From contig CM060731.1 of assembly GCA_030704615.1 (NCBI GenBank), positions 36,766,001 through 36,830,000 of the forward strand: a DNA stretch of 64,000 nucleotides. Direction: 5' to 3'. Of this stretch, positions 54,890 to 64,000 are shown in pieces. Origin of the DNA: Takakia lepidozioides. Taxonomy: Eukaryota; Streptophyta; Takakiopsida; Takakiales; Takakiaceae. The notes under the pieces were generated by a model, which saw nothing but the letters and a program-made list of their open reading frames with translations, had not been told where the DNA came from and searched no databases. The first letter of the stretch is position 1. The number at the start of each line of letters is the position of its first letter. The translations under genes and the position numbers were made by a program.

Positions 54890-56935
54890 AGCCCTTATAA
54901 AAGCTGCACCCGAGGCGGTGGTTCAGGGGATTCGTGCAGGTCTTGATCTTCATTCGGATTGGGTGGTTCTCCAGGTTGACGTCACCAACACTTTCAACAC
55001 TATGTCATGAGCGGCTATCTTTCAGGAGCTCCGTTCAGCCGGAGGAGATTTCCACCGGCTCATTCCGTTTGTTCGATTATTTTATGCATCCATCACTCCC
55101 CTCTATTACAGTCATCATTCTCGCCTAGGTGAGTGCTCCATCGTTCAGTCCGAGGTTGGGACCCGCCAAGGCGACCTTTAGGAGGACCTTTATTTGTCAC
55201 GGCTCATGTCCGTGCCCTCACGGCTTCTACACAAGTACACTCATCTTGTCTTTTTCCGTCGGTGGCAGACGATACGCACATTGTAGGCCCTGCCTCATAG
55301 GTACTTTAAGCTTACCATCATTTTGTCACCCAACTCTCTACCGTGGGTCTTTCAGTGCAACCTCGCAAATGTGCGATGTGGTCTTGACCTGTCTCCCTGC
55401 AGATTTTGTCATCCCTGCTCATTTCATTGCTCCACCCAATGGCATCAAAATCCTGGGAATCCCTTTTTGTACCACCCAGTTCACAACGTCTTTCTTAGAA
55501 GATGCACTCCACCAAGATGCCACCCACGCTGATCTCCTTCCTAGGCTCGGAGATGTACAGGTAGGATATAGAATCTTGACCAAATGTTTCCTTCACCGTT
55601 CCACCCAGCCCAGATTTCCTACACCTCTTATCTGGGTTTGATACTACCATGATGACTATCTTCGGGAGATTGTTAGGACCAAGAGCTCTGGATGGTGCTT
55701 AGGGACTTTTGCCACGACGGCACCCACCCTGCACGTCTCTTCCGGTGGTGTGGGTCTTTTGTCCACTGTCACTACCGCCCCGTCAGCTTTCCTCAGCAGT
55801 TGGACGTTGGTTGCGCCAGCCCTCGCTTCACGATTTCTCTGTGACCATCGTCCCATCCTTATGGACGCCGTTGCACATGTCGACAGTGACATTTTACTCT
55901 TCCAGCATCATCTCCGTTCTGCACGAGATCTTCTTCCGCACCGGCGCGAGCATGTCTACCACCATTTGAGCAGTTCTCAAAGCCTTGACCATCTTCAGGA
56001 ATCCATTTCCGAGCGCGTGCACCGTCATTCCTTTTCTGGCATGCTCTCAAGTGCTTCTTCTGAGTTGCCTCATCCGGCTTGCAACGCTGCGTCTGTCATT
56101 AGCCCATCGATAACCTTGCCATCCATCTCCTCCGCTATCCATGTGGTGGTGAGCGCACTGCGTCTCATGATATGGTTCGCGATGCGGTGGCATCTATTGC
56201 TTAGGAGGGAGGGTATCATGTACTGCGTGAGCAACCACATCTACGACCCACGCTCACATCCCACTCTACACGCCGCCGTGTTGACATCGTCCTATCTAGA
56301 GATGGTTTGCGTACCCTAGCGGATGTCGTTCTCGCCAACCCCACTCGAGCGGATCTGTCATCTCGCGCAGCTACCACACCAGGCAGCTGAGGCCAAGGAG
56401 CGCGACTACATCGATCGTCACCCCACCGACAGATTTCTTCCGCTGGCGGTCGAGATATTTGGCTCATTGCACCGGCACTTCGACGATTTCATGCGGACAT
56501 GTGCACATCATGCAGCCAAGAGCGGGTCCACTGGCATCCCAGATGCCTCCATCTTTATCGCGTACTATCGACATCGTGTTTCAGTTGCTTTGCAGAAAGC
56601 ACAAGCCATATCTATTTTGCATCGGGCTGATGTGACTAGCTCCGCATCATCTCATTTTCCGCCTATGCCTGATACTTTGCTTATCTCCTCGCCTAATCTC
56701 CTCCAGGCTGTTGGCTGGGAGGGTCGCTCTGCTTGAGTAGCTTACTATAGCTTCTGTTTTCGTCGCTAGTTGAGTAACTTACTATAGTTTTTGTTTTCTT
56801 CTCTAGCTGAGTAACTTACTGTAGCTTTTTGTTTTCTTTAATTGTTTTTGTTCCCCCGCCTTTTTTGGGAACTTCTCATCCTATGTACTTTCACCCATTG
56901 TACATGTTATAAATAAAGTCTTACAGGTTTCATCC
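54890..56935 (+). mobile_element. decayed LINE of a second lineage, RT to 3' end
   Basis: RT sequence on the + strand begins with GGSEAVVQGIRAGLDLHSDW-like sequence in varying frames. LQVDVTNTFNTMS (motif A) is at about 54,960-55,005, then FQELRSAGGDFHRLIPFVRL, GTRQGD (motif B) at about 55,155 and ADDTHIVG (motif C) at about 55,265. Downstream come NGIKILGIPFC, LPRLGDVQVGYRIL, and a long C-terminal frame (56,323-56,736) with KERDYIDRHPTDRFLPLAVE then IFGSLHRHFDDF. An AATAAA-type signal is at about 56,912. At least four frameshifts or stops are present. The sequence is unlike the LINE at 43-46 kb. Confidence 0.8.
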
Positions 56936-57059
56936 TGCACCCTTGAGTGGATTTGATAATGAGATGTTGCACTAAATCCCTCCATGCTGTGGAATGCACT
57001 ATAAGCCTAGTCTATGGAGGGTTGATGGGCATGATTCATGAAGTCGTGGAAAAAGTATA

Positions 57060-57369
57060 AAACAACAACCCCAAAATCACCAAAGGAAACAGCGAAGAGA
57101 GCCTCTTGTGGCAGAGCCGCTTGTTTATTAGTGAAACAGTGAGTCAGCCACCCAATCTTTGGGTCTTTCCAGATTTCATCACGGAATCCATTTGGTTGAG
57201 GCTACAGTTTCAACCTCCGCAACATCCAATTTTCTTCAATCCTACTGACCAAAATTCCTCTCCAACAAGAGACTCCTGTGCCTTTGCTGCTGCTATTTAG
57301 AGTCCAACCTAACTTGCAGCTGGCAGAAGTGCATTCGATGCCAGTAATTCTTCCAACCGTGCTGTTTGC
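57060..57369. other. intergenic, no gene seen
   Basis: No recognisable domain in any frame. Confidence 0.35.
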
Positions 57370-57680
57370 TTACATACAAATGACATTGTATGACAGGCAT
57401 TTAATTTCACCGGTATTCTCCACAAGAACAAACTTACACCATCTTGGAACTGGTGACTGCGGTTCATCTACAACAATCTCTAGCTTAACAATCTTCGAAA
57501 TGAATTTGGTGACTGTGCGGCAGTCACACACAAAGGTTCTTGTTGACCCGCAGAGGCATCCCAGAGGGTTTGCCGATAAGCCCAAAGCAAAGGCCAGCTT
57601 CTCACTATGGTGGCAAAGAGACAATTCCTGGAGCTCTTCCTCAACGTCGGCAATATAAAGCGTGCGTCAGGCACACCAGC
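57370..57680 (-). pseudogene. DYW-domain remnant of a PPR gene
   Basis: On the reverse strand the sequence reads ADVEEELQELSLCHHSEKLA then FALGLSANPLG, which aligns with the HHSEKLAIAFGL block of the DYW domain at 27.6 kb. It continues FVCDCRTVTKFISKIVKLEI and VVDEPQ. In the next frame RSHQFQDGVSLFLWRI corresponds to the FHHF-DGVCSCGDYW end. Frameshifts and loss of CGDCH and the terminal DYW mean it cannot function. No upstream PPR motifs are recognised. Confidence 0.75.
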
Positions 57681-58019
57681 AGTGACCTGGCTCCTTTCTC
57701 AGACCTGTCCCTCATCATTCTTCTTACTTTGGCAGTATCGTACATAAATTACAGCATCCTGTGGATCCAGTTTAATAAGCCATTTTGCTCCACTTTCTGC
57801 CACCTCCACAGTGCCATGAATTCTGCAAGCACCAGCAAGGTCTGCCACACTGTTCTGTTAGTTGCGTCGGATGTTTTGTTTACCACTTCCATCATAAGGT
57901 TCCGCGGAAGGATGAGCAGCTCACGCTTTCTAGAGAGTATCTGGAAGGCTTGTGTGAGGGCTTTCTAGAGAATCTGGAAGGCCAGAACTAATCCTTTATA
58001 TCAAGGTAAGTAATTAGAC
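57681..58019. other. no gene seen
   Basis: The open frame 57,540-57,968 shows no recognisable domain beyond the DYW shadow; TCTAGAGA...TCTGGAAGGC is repeated at 57,930 and 57,965. Confidence 0.3.
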
Positions 58020-58140
58020 CCCAACTGTGCCAGGGCTTTAGGCTCAGCCTTCGGATTTTCAAAGTTGGTGAGCAGATGTTCCTGATGGACCTGAGGAGGG
58101 TCACCCTCTGGTGAGAATACCCCGAATGCATCAGGAAATG
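58020..58140 (-). mobile_element. LINE 3' fragment related to 43.4 kb
   Basis: GGCTCAGCC...GATTTTCAAAGTTGGT, GATGGACCTGAGGAGGG and CTCTGGTGAGAATACC match the segment at about 43,390-43,490 of the L1-like element. Confidence 0.6.
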
Positions 58141-58970
58141 GAAACAACATTAAGTGAAAAAACACTTTAGACCACTTGTTTGAACACCCTCTTTCGGATA
58201 TGGAAATCTATCCATAGATGATGGCTTAGTGGGTGCCCAGTGGTTTGGGAAATGAAGGGTATGTGCAACAAAAATGTGGGGCAAATAGCATCAAGGACAC
58301 CAGTTAAAACTAAAATGGTGACCCAATCCTGAAGCTCCATGACAACTTTAGGTGGCTTGCTGACAAGCTGCGCAACTACTTGCACGCACCTGGGAAAATG
58401 ACCACCAGATTTAAAGCTGTGGATGATGACTGCCTAACCTATAATAAAATGAGAGACAGTGGCACAAGGAATATGGAAAAAGGTGAAGGACTGTCATGAC
58501 TTCATGCAGGCATATTAGTGCCCTATGGTCTGGCTCACCTGCCTTCTGATGGACCTGCTATTCCCTTCCAACACACTTTGAGGAATACTTGTTGAATGCC
58601 TGCATAAAAGGTCACCCTCATTTGTGGCAAACGCTAGCAATTGGGCACCCAGTTGCTAGTCTTAGCTACCCCGATCAGTTTAAGTGGGTGGCGCTGTGGT
58701 AGCAGGAGAGTAGCTTCATGTTGCTGTGCATAGTGCAGTGTCAAGCGCATAACATTATGCATGGATTAGATGCTTGACTGGGACCTTTAATCCTCTGGAG
58801 TGCTCCTTACTGATGCCAGTTCCCGCCCGTCATTGAACAGGTGTAATGATAACAAAACGAGAAGCCCGCAAAAGGAAAAGAATCCAGAACTTCTCTTGCT
58901 GATATCTCAGTGTGGGTCTCTTCCATCAGAAATGACGGATTGACTCGGGCCAAGTACATCAACTCCTTAC
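58141..58970. other. intergenic, no gene seen
   Basis: Contains AGTGGGTGGCGCTGTGGTAGCAGG-like sequence at about 58,683-58,710, reminiscent of a tRNA box A but without a box B, so not called a tRNA or SINE. Confidence 0.35.
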
Positions 58971-60765
58971 TTAACCGCCTCCAGAGTACGCCTTGCCGGC
59001 AGAAGAAGATGAGCGGTCAAAGCGTCGCTGAAGCTGGTCATAAATTGCCAACACTCCGGCTCCAGCAACAGCACGCAAAATGTTAGCGCTGGCCCCCTTG
59101 AACAAGGACTTGACACCCTCCCTCTCAATGATTTGCTTGAATGCGTCCAGTGAGTTCTTATACTTCACTTCCTCTCCGGAGGTCATCATCATCCGACGTC
59201 GCACAGTGTCAAATGGGTATGAGGTCAGACCAGCACCAATGGTAATCCCCCAACCAAGCAAGAAGGTGGCCACAAAGTTGTCCTATCATTTGCAACCCGA
59301 AATTGCTCAGTGAATAATAGTGAGTTCGATCTTCCACTTATGCAAACAATCAGCAGCAAAGCAAATACAAGAAACAAACTATAAAGATCTCATGCTACAT
59401 ACTTGATCGACCTGACAAATTCAATGAACTCGTGCCTTGGAAATTCTTCGTACAACGTGCTGTGCAGCAGACAACTGTTTCTGACAATCTGACATGTATA
59501 CAGCTCGATTGGAGCCATGATAGATAGATCTACATTTCCGGATGACTTTCAAGGGCTGATGCACTCACCTGAAGAGGTCCAACTAAGACAACAGGCTTGA
59601 GAGAGTCGTACAACCCGAAGTACAGACCCCGGTACACAATGATGGCCACACAGGAGATGCCAAACCCTCGGTAGAGACCGACAATCCCGTCAGTAGCAAT
59701 AGTCTTCTTGTAGACATCAAGCATACCTTTGAATTGGTGTTCACCACCTGCATCTGCTGCCAGTCTTGTACGCGCGTAGTCCAGAGGATATACAAAAAGA
59801 AGGGACGTAGCACCAGCGGCACCACCGGAAGCCAGATTTCCGGCAAACCACTTCAAATACCCATCCCTTTCCTTACTGTAACCAAAGAGACGCTTGAAGT
59901 AATCCTTGAATGCAAAGTTCAAAGCCTGCAGGCAGTTTGCAAACACCAGTCGATATCCAGACTCAAATCGAACCTCGACGACATGTGATATAGCAGAATT
60001 CTTCAGTAGATACAAGGGCAACCAGTGAAAGAGAATCGACCAGAAAGAAAATTCTCAAAGTTCTCCAGGGGCCAGCAGACCAAGTTGACATTGCTAGGAC
60101 TCTAGATAATGAATTCTAAAAACCTTGGATATGTCTTGGGAATAGCTGATGATGACTTAAAGATCTGAGATTCTTCCCGGACAACATTTGCAGCTTCTTC
60201 ATACCTGAGTTGGGAAGTACCGGAGGACATTTGCAAGATTGCCACGCCACAAAGAGAGCACACCCTCTTCCCGGATGGTTCGTTTGAAACAATCAGAAAT
60301 GCCTTTGTAGGGCTCCTTAAGACGACCTTGTTTCAGGATCTCATCTTGGTTCTGGATTAGAATTTTGACACGCTCGATAGGTGCTGCTGCCGTCTTTGAC
60401 ACAGCTGCGGCAACGCCCCCCGTAAGAAAATATCTCATGAACGTTGAGGCACCCTTTTCAGCTGGTGCAGCGACGAAAATCAAAGTTCTGCCCTCCCTTA
60501 AAATCTGTGGGACGATCGGTGGTATTGAAACCACCAGGCTTAGGAAAAACTCGAAACCTAGCTGTGATGAAGGCTCCATTAACATTCTCCTTATGAGCGT
60601 GATAAAACTGTGACCCGTGTGGAGATAACTTTGATCCCAAATATGAAAGCTTAAATTGCAATAAGCTGGTAGCCGCACTCTCTCCACCATCCTGGAGAGA
60701 TTCCACGCAAATCTCGACCATCGCAATGAGGTACCCAGATGGAGTGCAGCAAGCACATTAAACAT
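58971..60765 (-). CDS. AAC: mitochondrial ADP/ATP carrier
   Basis: Three exons are certain: 60,765 (or later)-60,205, 59,925-59,569 and 59,282-58,971, all joined in phase 0. The carrier body begins [20 protein letters not shown] and has all three signature motifs: [14 protein letters not shown] and PFDTVRRR. The diagnostic RRRMMM hexapeptide of ADP/ATP carriers is present. The protein ends [16 protein letters not shown] plus a Ser/Gly tail. Six transmembrane helices are expected, in the inner mitochondrial membrane, exchanging ADP for ATP. The N-terminal extension from ATG 60,765 ([19 protein letters not shown]) does not resemble the usual plant AAC presequence. The true first exon may lie upstream, with a splice acceptor near 60,500. 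Confidence 0.93.
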
Positions 60766-61084
60766 ATGTATTTCTGGTTGCGGAAGACAGTAGATGCACT
60801 TGCAGGTGATTTCAGAATCTCATGAATGCAATCCTCAAGTGAGCAGAGATGGTAGCCCTAAACCTTCGTTAGTGTGTCAACTGGTCAGATTTGTGAGCTA
60901 CAAATGTGAGATGGCAGCCGACTCCACTCTCTCCACGTTCAGCTTACATGACACTTGGCGAGTGTCTCTACAGCTTGTTGTAAGCCCTCCCCGTTTGGAG
61001 TTCTGACACATGGTGCCTCCACGGTGCGTGCAGCTACCATGCTCCGATCGCTTCTCCTCCCCCCCCCCCCCAACTGATCGATCC
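60766..61084. other. flank between AAC and repeat copy
   Basis: No gene recognised; a C14 tract lies at about 61,058-61,071. Confidence 0.35.
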
Positions 61085-61480
61085 AGCCCGCCGAAGCAAT
61101 GGCACTTCAAATGGCCCAGGCTCTATCCCATGACTTTTTATTGCCCCATTGCAGGTGTAGCTATCGTAGATCTGGAGTTCTTAAATTCTTGGACTTGGAT
61201 GCAGAGGACAGGGGGTTACATTGTACTAACTATCTCAGTCAGACTGAACTACACATTTTTAATGTTCTATTTTCATCCTCTTCGAAAAAGATTGAATTCC
61301 TTACTTCATTGCAGTTGTTCCGACAAGAAGAAGAAAAAAGAAAAAATGAAACCAAGAATCCACTCAGATTGAAATGGCAATCTTCATGAATCCATCCCAC
61401 AAACCCCACACACTCATGTCATATCCATTGTGCATTCATCTACACTGTATTCATGCATCCTCCATTCATGAATGTTTTTG
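61085..61480 (+). repeat. diverged copy of the methylase gene's last exon and 3' flank
   Basis: Aligns with 14,153-14,530. The coding frame gives AEAMALQMAQALSHDFLL then SGVLKFLDLDAEDRGLHCT, against AEAMTLHAAESLSPDFLV and SGVLKYLDLDAEEAGIHCT at 14.2 kb. The similarity continues through the AT-rich flank into one AATCCATCCCACAAACC minisatellite unit. Only the 3' end is present, as with a truncated insertion. Confidence 0.75.
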
Positions 61481-62733
61481 TTTGCCATGAATACAACCTC
61501 ACATAATGGAAATTCATGTAAGGGAGTCGAAGCAAAGCCATGGACAGCTTGATTGGTTTGCATGAGCGTGAGCTTGGAGAAATTGACATGACTGCACCTT
61601 TGATGCCACCTTTGATGTTATATATGATCATTCTTGGATTTTCTGATTGTATGTAAAGTAAGAGGCTCATGTTCTAAAATCAATAGGGATTGAACAGCTG
61701 ATTTATCTTGTACAATCCATCATGATGAGGATCAATATGAATAATATAAGCACTACCATGGCCTTCCACACTCACCGACTTGGTGTATTTAACGGTATAC
61801 CCAGCAGCAACAACGTTGCGTACTGGAAATGAGATTTCGACGTGCGTACTGGAACATGGGGTGTTTTCTGCATCATTTTCATGCCCCCATTATGTAGTCG
61901 GATGGCAACATTGCCTTGACCATGAATATCATGAGAGGAATTATTTCCAAGAAATTATACTTTGTCTTTTGAGAAATATGAATCATAATTAACAAATGCA
62001 TGGAATTCCTGCCTTATTGCAGTTACAAATCAGTTGTAAAATGATGATAATAGATTTATAGTTGTTCATAATGTCAGGATAGTGGTTGTGCATTCAATAA
62101 ATATTCAATGATTGTATGATATGTACAATATAGATACTGCAAATTTAGTGTATTGTTTCCAGTTTGTGTATTACTTGGCGACCACCATCATCTATATGGA
62201 AATTGTAGACTTGGAAATGAGCTGAGAAATAATTTTTTATTTTTCAGAACACAATAATGTTGTATATGTTAGTCCATGTCTATTTATATTTGGCGGATCA
62301 AATGCATGCAAGCCACCCAACCACCGTACTACAACAAGTTGTTATTCTCTCTGGGGCTCTTCCTATCTATACTCAAGGTCTATACTAGAATTAGCTTAGA
62401 TAACTAAGCTCAACTTCCGTTTATCTCCAAATCAGTTGAGATAACTATGCAAGACAGCCCCATCACAATGCAGACAAACACAGAGGAATATTCTTGAGCT
62501 ATTTGAAGTGTTTTTCAATTTAGGAGAGGAGAATGTACAATACTTTGCAGGCTGTGACCCTTATAACGCGACAACAAAATGCAAGAGACTTGGACACTTG
62601 AGGCAAATGTCTGCAGAAAGTTCAAAGAGCTTCTAGCATAAGAGAAAGCAGGAACGGAGAAAGAGAGTGGCCCACAACAAGCAGCCCAAGAGCAACAGCT
62701 GTTGTATGAAGGATTGTCTAAAGATGTAACACC
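61481..62733. other. AT-rich intergenic DNA
   Basis: No recognisable gene in any frame. Confidence 0.4.
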
Positions 62734-63052
62734 TCATGCAGATATGCTGCCTAGCATTTTCTGGTCATCATAGCCGAACACTTCTATAAGGGAATGGTTA
62801 TCTTGGTTGCCTATTATCTTCTCTGGATCTCGTAGTAGGACAGTTAAAGAAGAAATGTTCTTCGATTTCAATTTCCCTCCCGTCATCTCTAGTGCAAGCA
62901 GGGCACAAGCTGTCAGCACACTGCAGGTTGTCCCACCTTCCAGCCTCTATCTGCAGACCATGGGAGCCCACCCTACATCTTCCCAAAAAAGGGGAGATAA
63001 GAGTTGAAGACAAGTAAATAGGGTGTAAGATTCTATTATCACGGAGGACCAA
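62734..63052 (-). mobile_element. LINE C-terminal zinc-finger fragment
   Basis: The reverse strand encodes CRVGSHGLQIEAGRWDNLQ, then CADSLCPACTRDDGREIEIE and EHFFFNCP, the zf-RVT pattern (CxxC...HxxxxC) found at the end of plant LINE ORF2. No RT motifs flank it. Confidence 0.7.
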
Positions 63053-63321
63053 GAATGTCTCCTGATAGAACTAAAGCTGATGTGAGATATTCTTACACTA
63101 TTCACAGTTGTATGCGGAACTGTTTTAAGACGGTTTCCAGGTCCACCTAATGTGAAGTTCCATCAGCTCCCGCCTCATGAGTTCACTGCAGTCGTGCTGG
63201 GACAAAATTTCCAAACCCTCTGTATGCTGTGGCAGTAGCAAAGCAACGGACAGTCGGTGCATTGAAAGAAGGGGGGCAAACTTAATCCACAAAAGTACCT
63301 GAAGGCAGAGTCACCTTCTAC
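63053..63321. other. 3' flank of the Kir-like gene
   Basis: No gene recognised. Confidence 0.3.
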
Positions 63322-63949
63322 CTACACAGGTCTCCATGAGCTAAGCTTGGAATGATCCACAATGCGCTTGTTTTTCTTGCTTATGAGAATCATGTCTTCA
63401 AACTCAGCATCCCAGATGATATGATCATCACAGACACAATAGTGCTGCACGTGGAACACTGATTGCATGGATGATCTTTCCAGCCCAACCTGCAAATACC
63501 AATCCTAGTCTTTCAGGTTCTTTGAAAAGTTACTAACTACTGGATTTGAGGAGATTCTCCCAAGACTTTTCCCAAAGGACCTTGATAATAAATGCATACG
63601 GCTTGATTGTTGTCCACATGACACTTACCAACTGAGAGTGAACCCTGGGGTTATGACCACCCAAAATACTAACCTAAGCCCAAATGTGCCCTCGTATTAA
63701 CACAAATTTGAGGACAATCAGACTACATGACTTTGACTGTCGATTTCAGAAAGCATGAAGCGAAACAGAAAACATGATCTTGAATCATAGCTATTCAATG
63801 GAGCAAGAAAGATTACTTACAACACTCAAAGTGAAGATAGCATCTTCCTTGCGCAGCATTTCAGGGCTCCGTCGGTAGAGAGGGCTTGTATCGTCAATGA
63901 TGTGGCGAATTAGCATTCCATGATTAAGGTAGGCAATCTCTGGCCGGAC
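63322..63949 (-). CDS. inward-rectifier (Kir-type) potassium channel, C-terminal exons
   Basis: Two exons (63,949-63,821 and 63,489-63,322) splice in phase and end at TAG 63,322-63,324. They read VRPEIAYLNHGMLIRHIIDD, TSPLYRRSPEMLRKEDAIFT, LSV|VGLERSSMQSVFHVQHYC and DDHIIWDAEFEDMILIS. This matches the Kir cytoplasmic domain layout: I-D-E/D-TSPL, L(T/S)-x-x-G-L, S/A-x-x-S-Y-x-x-x-D-I-x-W. The pore domain lies outside the window. Plant Kir homologues are known to me mainly from moss. The protein would gate K+ flux through a tetrameric cytoplasmic domain. The exact lineage is not verified. Confidence 0.65.
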
Positions 63950-64000
63950 CTGTACAAGGCCATGAAACATCTACCCGACAATCAGATCAGTGTCTGCTGG

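Noticed and set aside
55129-55641. 170-codon + strand frame as an independent gene
   Set aside because: Only parts of it are LINE RT in the right frame; the rest is a frameshifted shadow of the same LINE.
58683-58710. tRNA box-A-like sequence
   Set aside because: No box B at the expected distance and no target-site duplication.
53857-61071. Poly-C tracts at about 53,857 and 61,058 as special structures
   Set aside because: Simple homopolymers; one lies near a repeat copy but nothing else supports a function.

Overview
The window reads as nuclear DNA of an early-diverging land plant, most likely a bryophyte or a lycophyte-grade plant. The evidence is spliceosomal genes with plant-type products: a DYW-type PPR editing factor, an L-type lectin receptor kinase and an IPUT1/PGSIP6-type glucuronosyltransferase. 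A partial inward-rectifier (Kir-type) K+ channel is also present, a family that among land plants I know mainly from moss. No bacterial operons, CRISPR arrays or rRNA genes are visible. The species cannot be named from sequence alone.

Bases 1 to about 20,600 are an accessory, repeat-rich block made of decayed mobile-element-like genes, nearly all on the + strand. In order it holds a DUF7869-type transposon protein remnant (2-967), degenerate telomere-like repeats, and an acidic protein with SPxY repeats (2,798-3,357). Next come a multi-exon gene with a ParB-like (GGQHT) domain (3,602-6,063), a frameshifted MULE-type transposase on the - strand (6,696-10,196), and the exons of a beta-order N4/N6-type DNA methylase (10,943-14,312). 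The ParB-like and methylase halves may be one ParB-methylase gene split by the MULE. Beyond them lie an unrecognised gene (15,033-16,730), duplicated hydrophilic exons, two tandem FCP1/HAD-like modules, and the 3' end of a berberine-bridge-enzyme-like oxidase. The block is studded with about 24-nt palindromes of three unrelated sequences that share one architecture (11-bp arms around a 2-nt centre).

Bases 20,600 to 24,700 are mostly non-coding, with an AT-rich MITE-like element and a decayed DnaJ gene. From 24.7 kb the window is host-like: an intronless PPR-DYW gene, a multi-exon LRR-like gene (-), two tRNA-derived SINE-like insertions, and cytosolic seryl-tRNA synthetase (-, nine exons). That synthetase is head-to-head with a complete TXNL4B/DLP (Dim2-like) gene (+). 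Then follow a LINE remnant (-), an IPUT1-like gene (+, five exons), a single-exon L-type lectin receptor kinase (-), a second LINE of another lineage (+), a DYW pseudogene (-), an ADP/ATP carrier (-), a second copy of the methylase gene's last exon, a LINE tail, and a partial Kir channel (-).

The host genes are unrelated housekeeping, signalling and organelle functions and do not form a pathway. The accessory block is the part that could represent an undescribed system: a eukaryotic ParB-like/DNA-methylase gene family, apparently mobile or amplified, with palindromic intron repeats. Exon boundaries were placed by eye from GT/AG sites and phase. Coding calls rest on recognised motifs, not on database searches.
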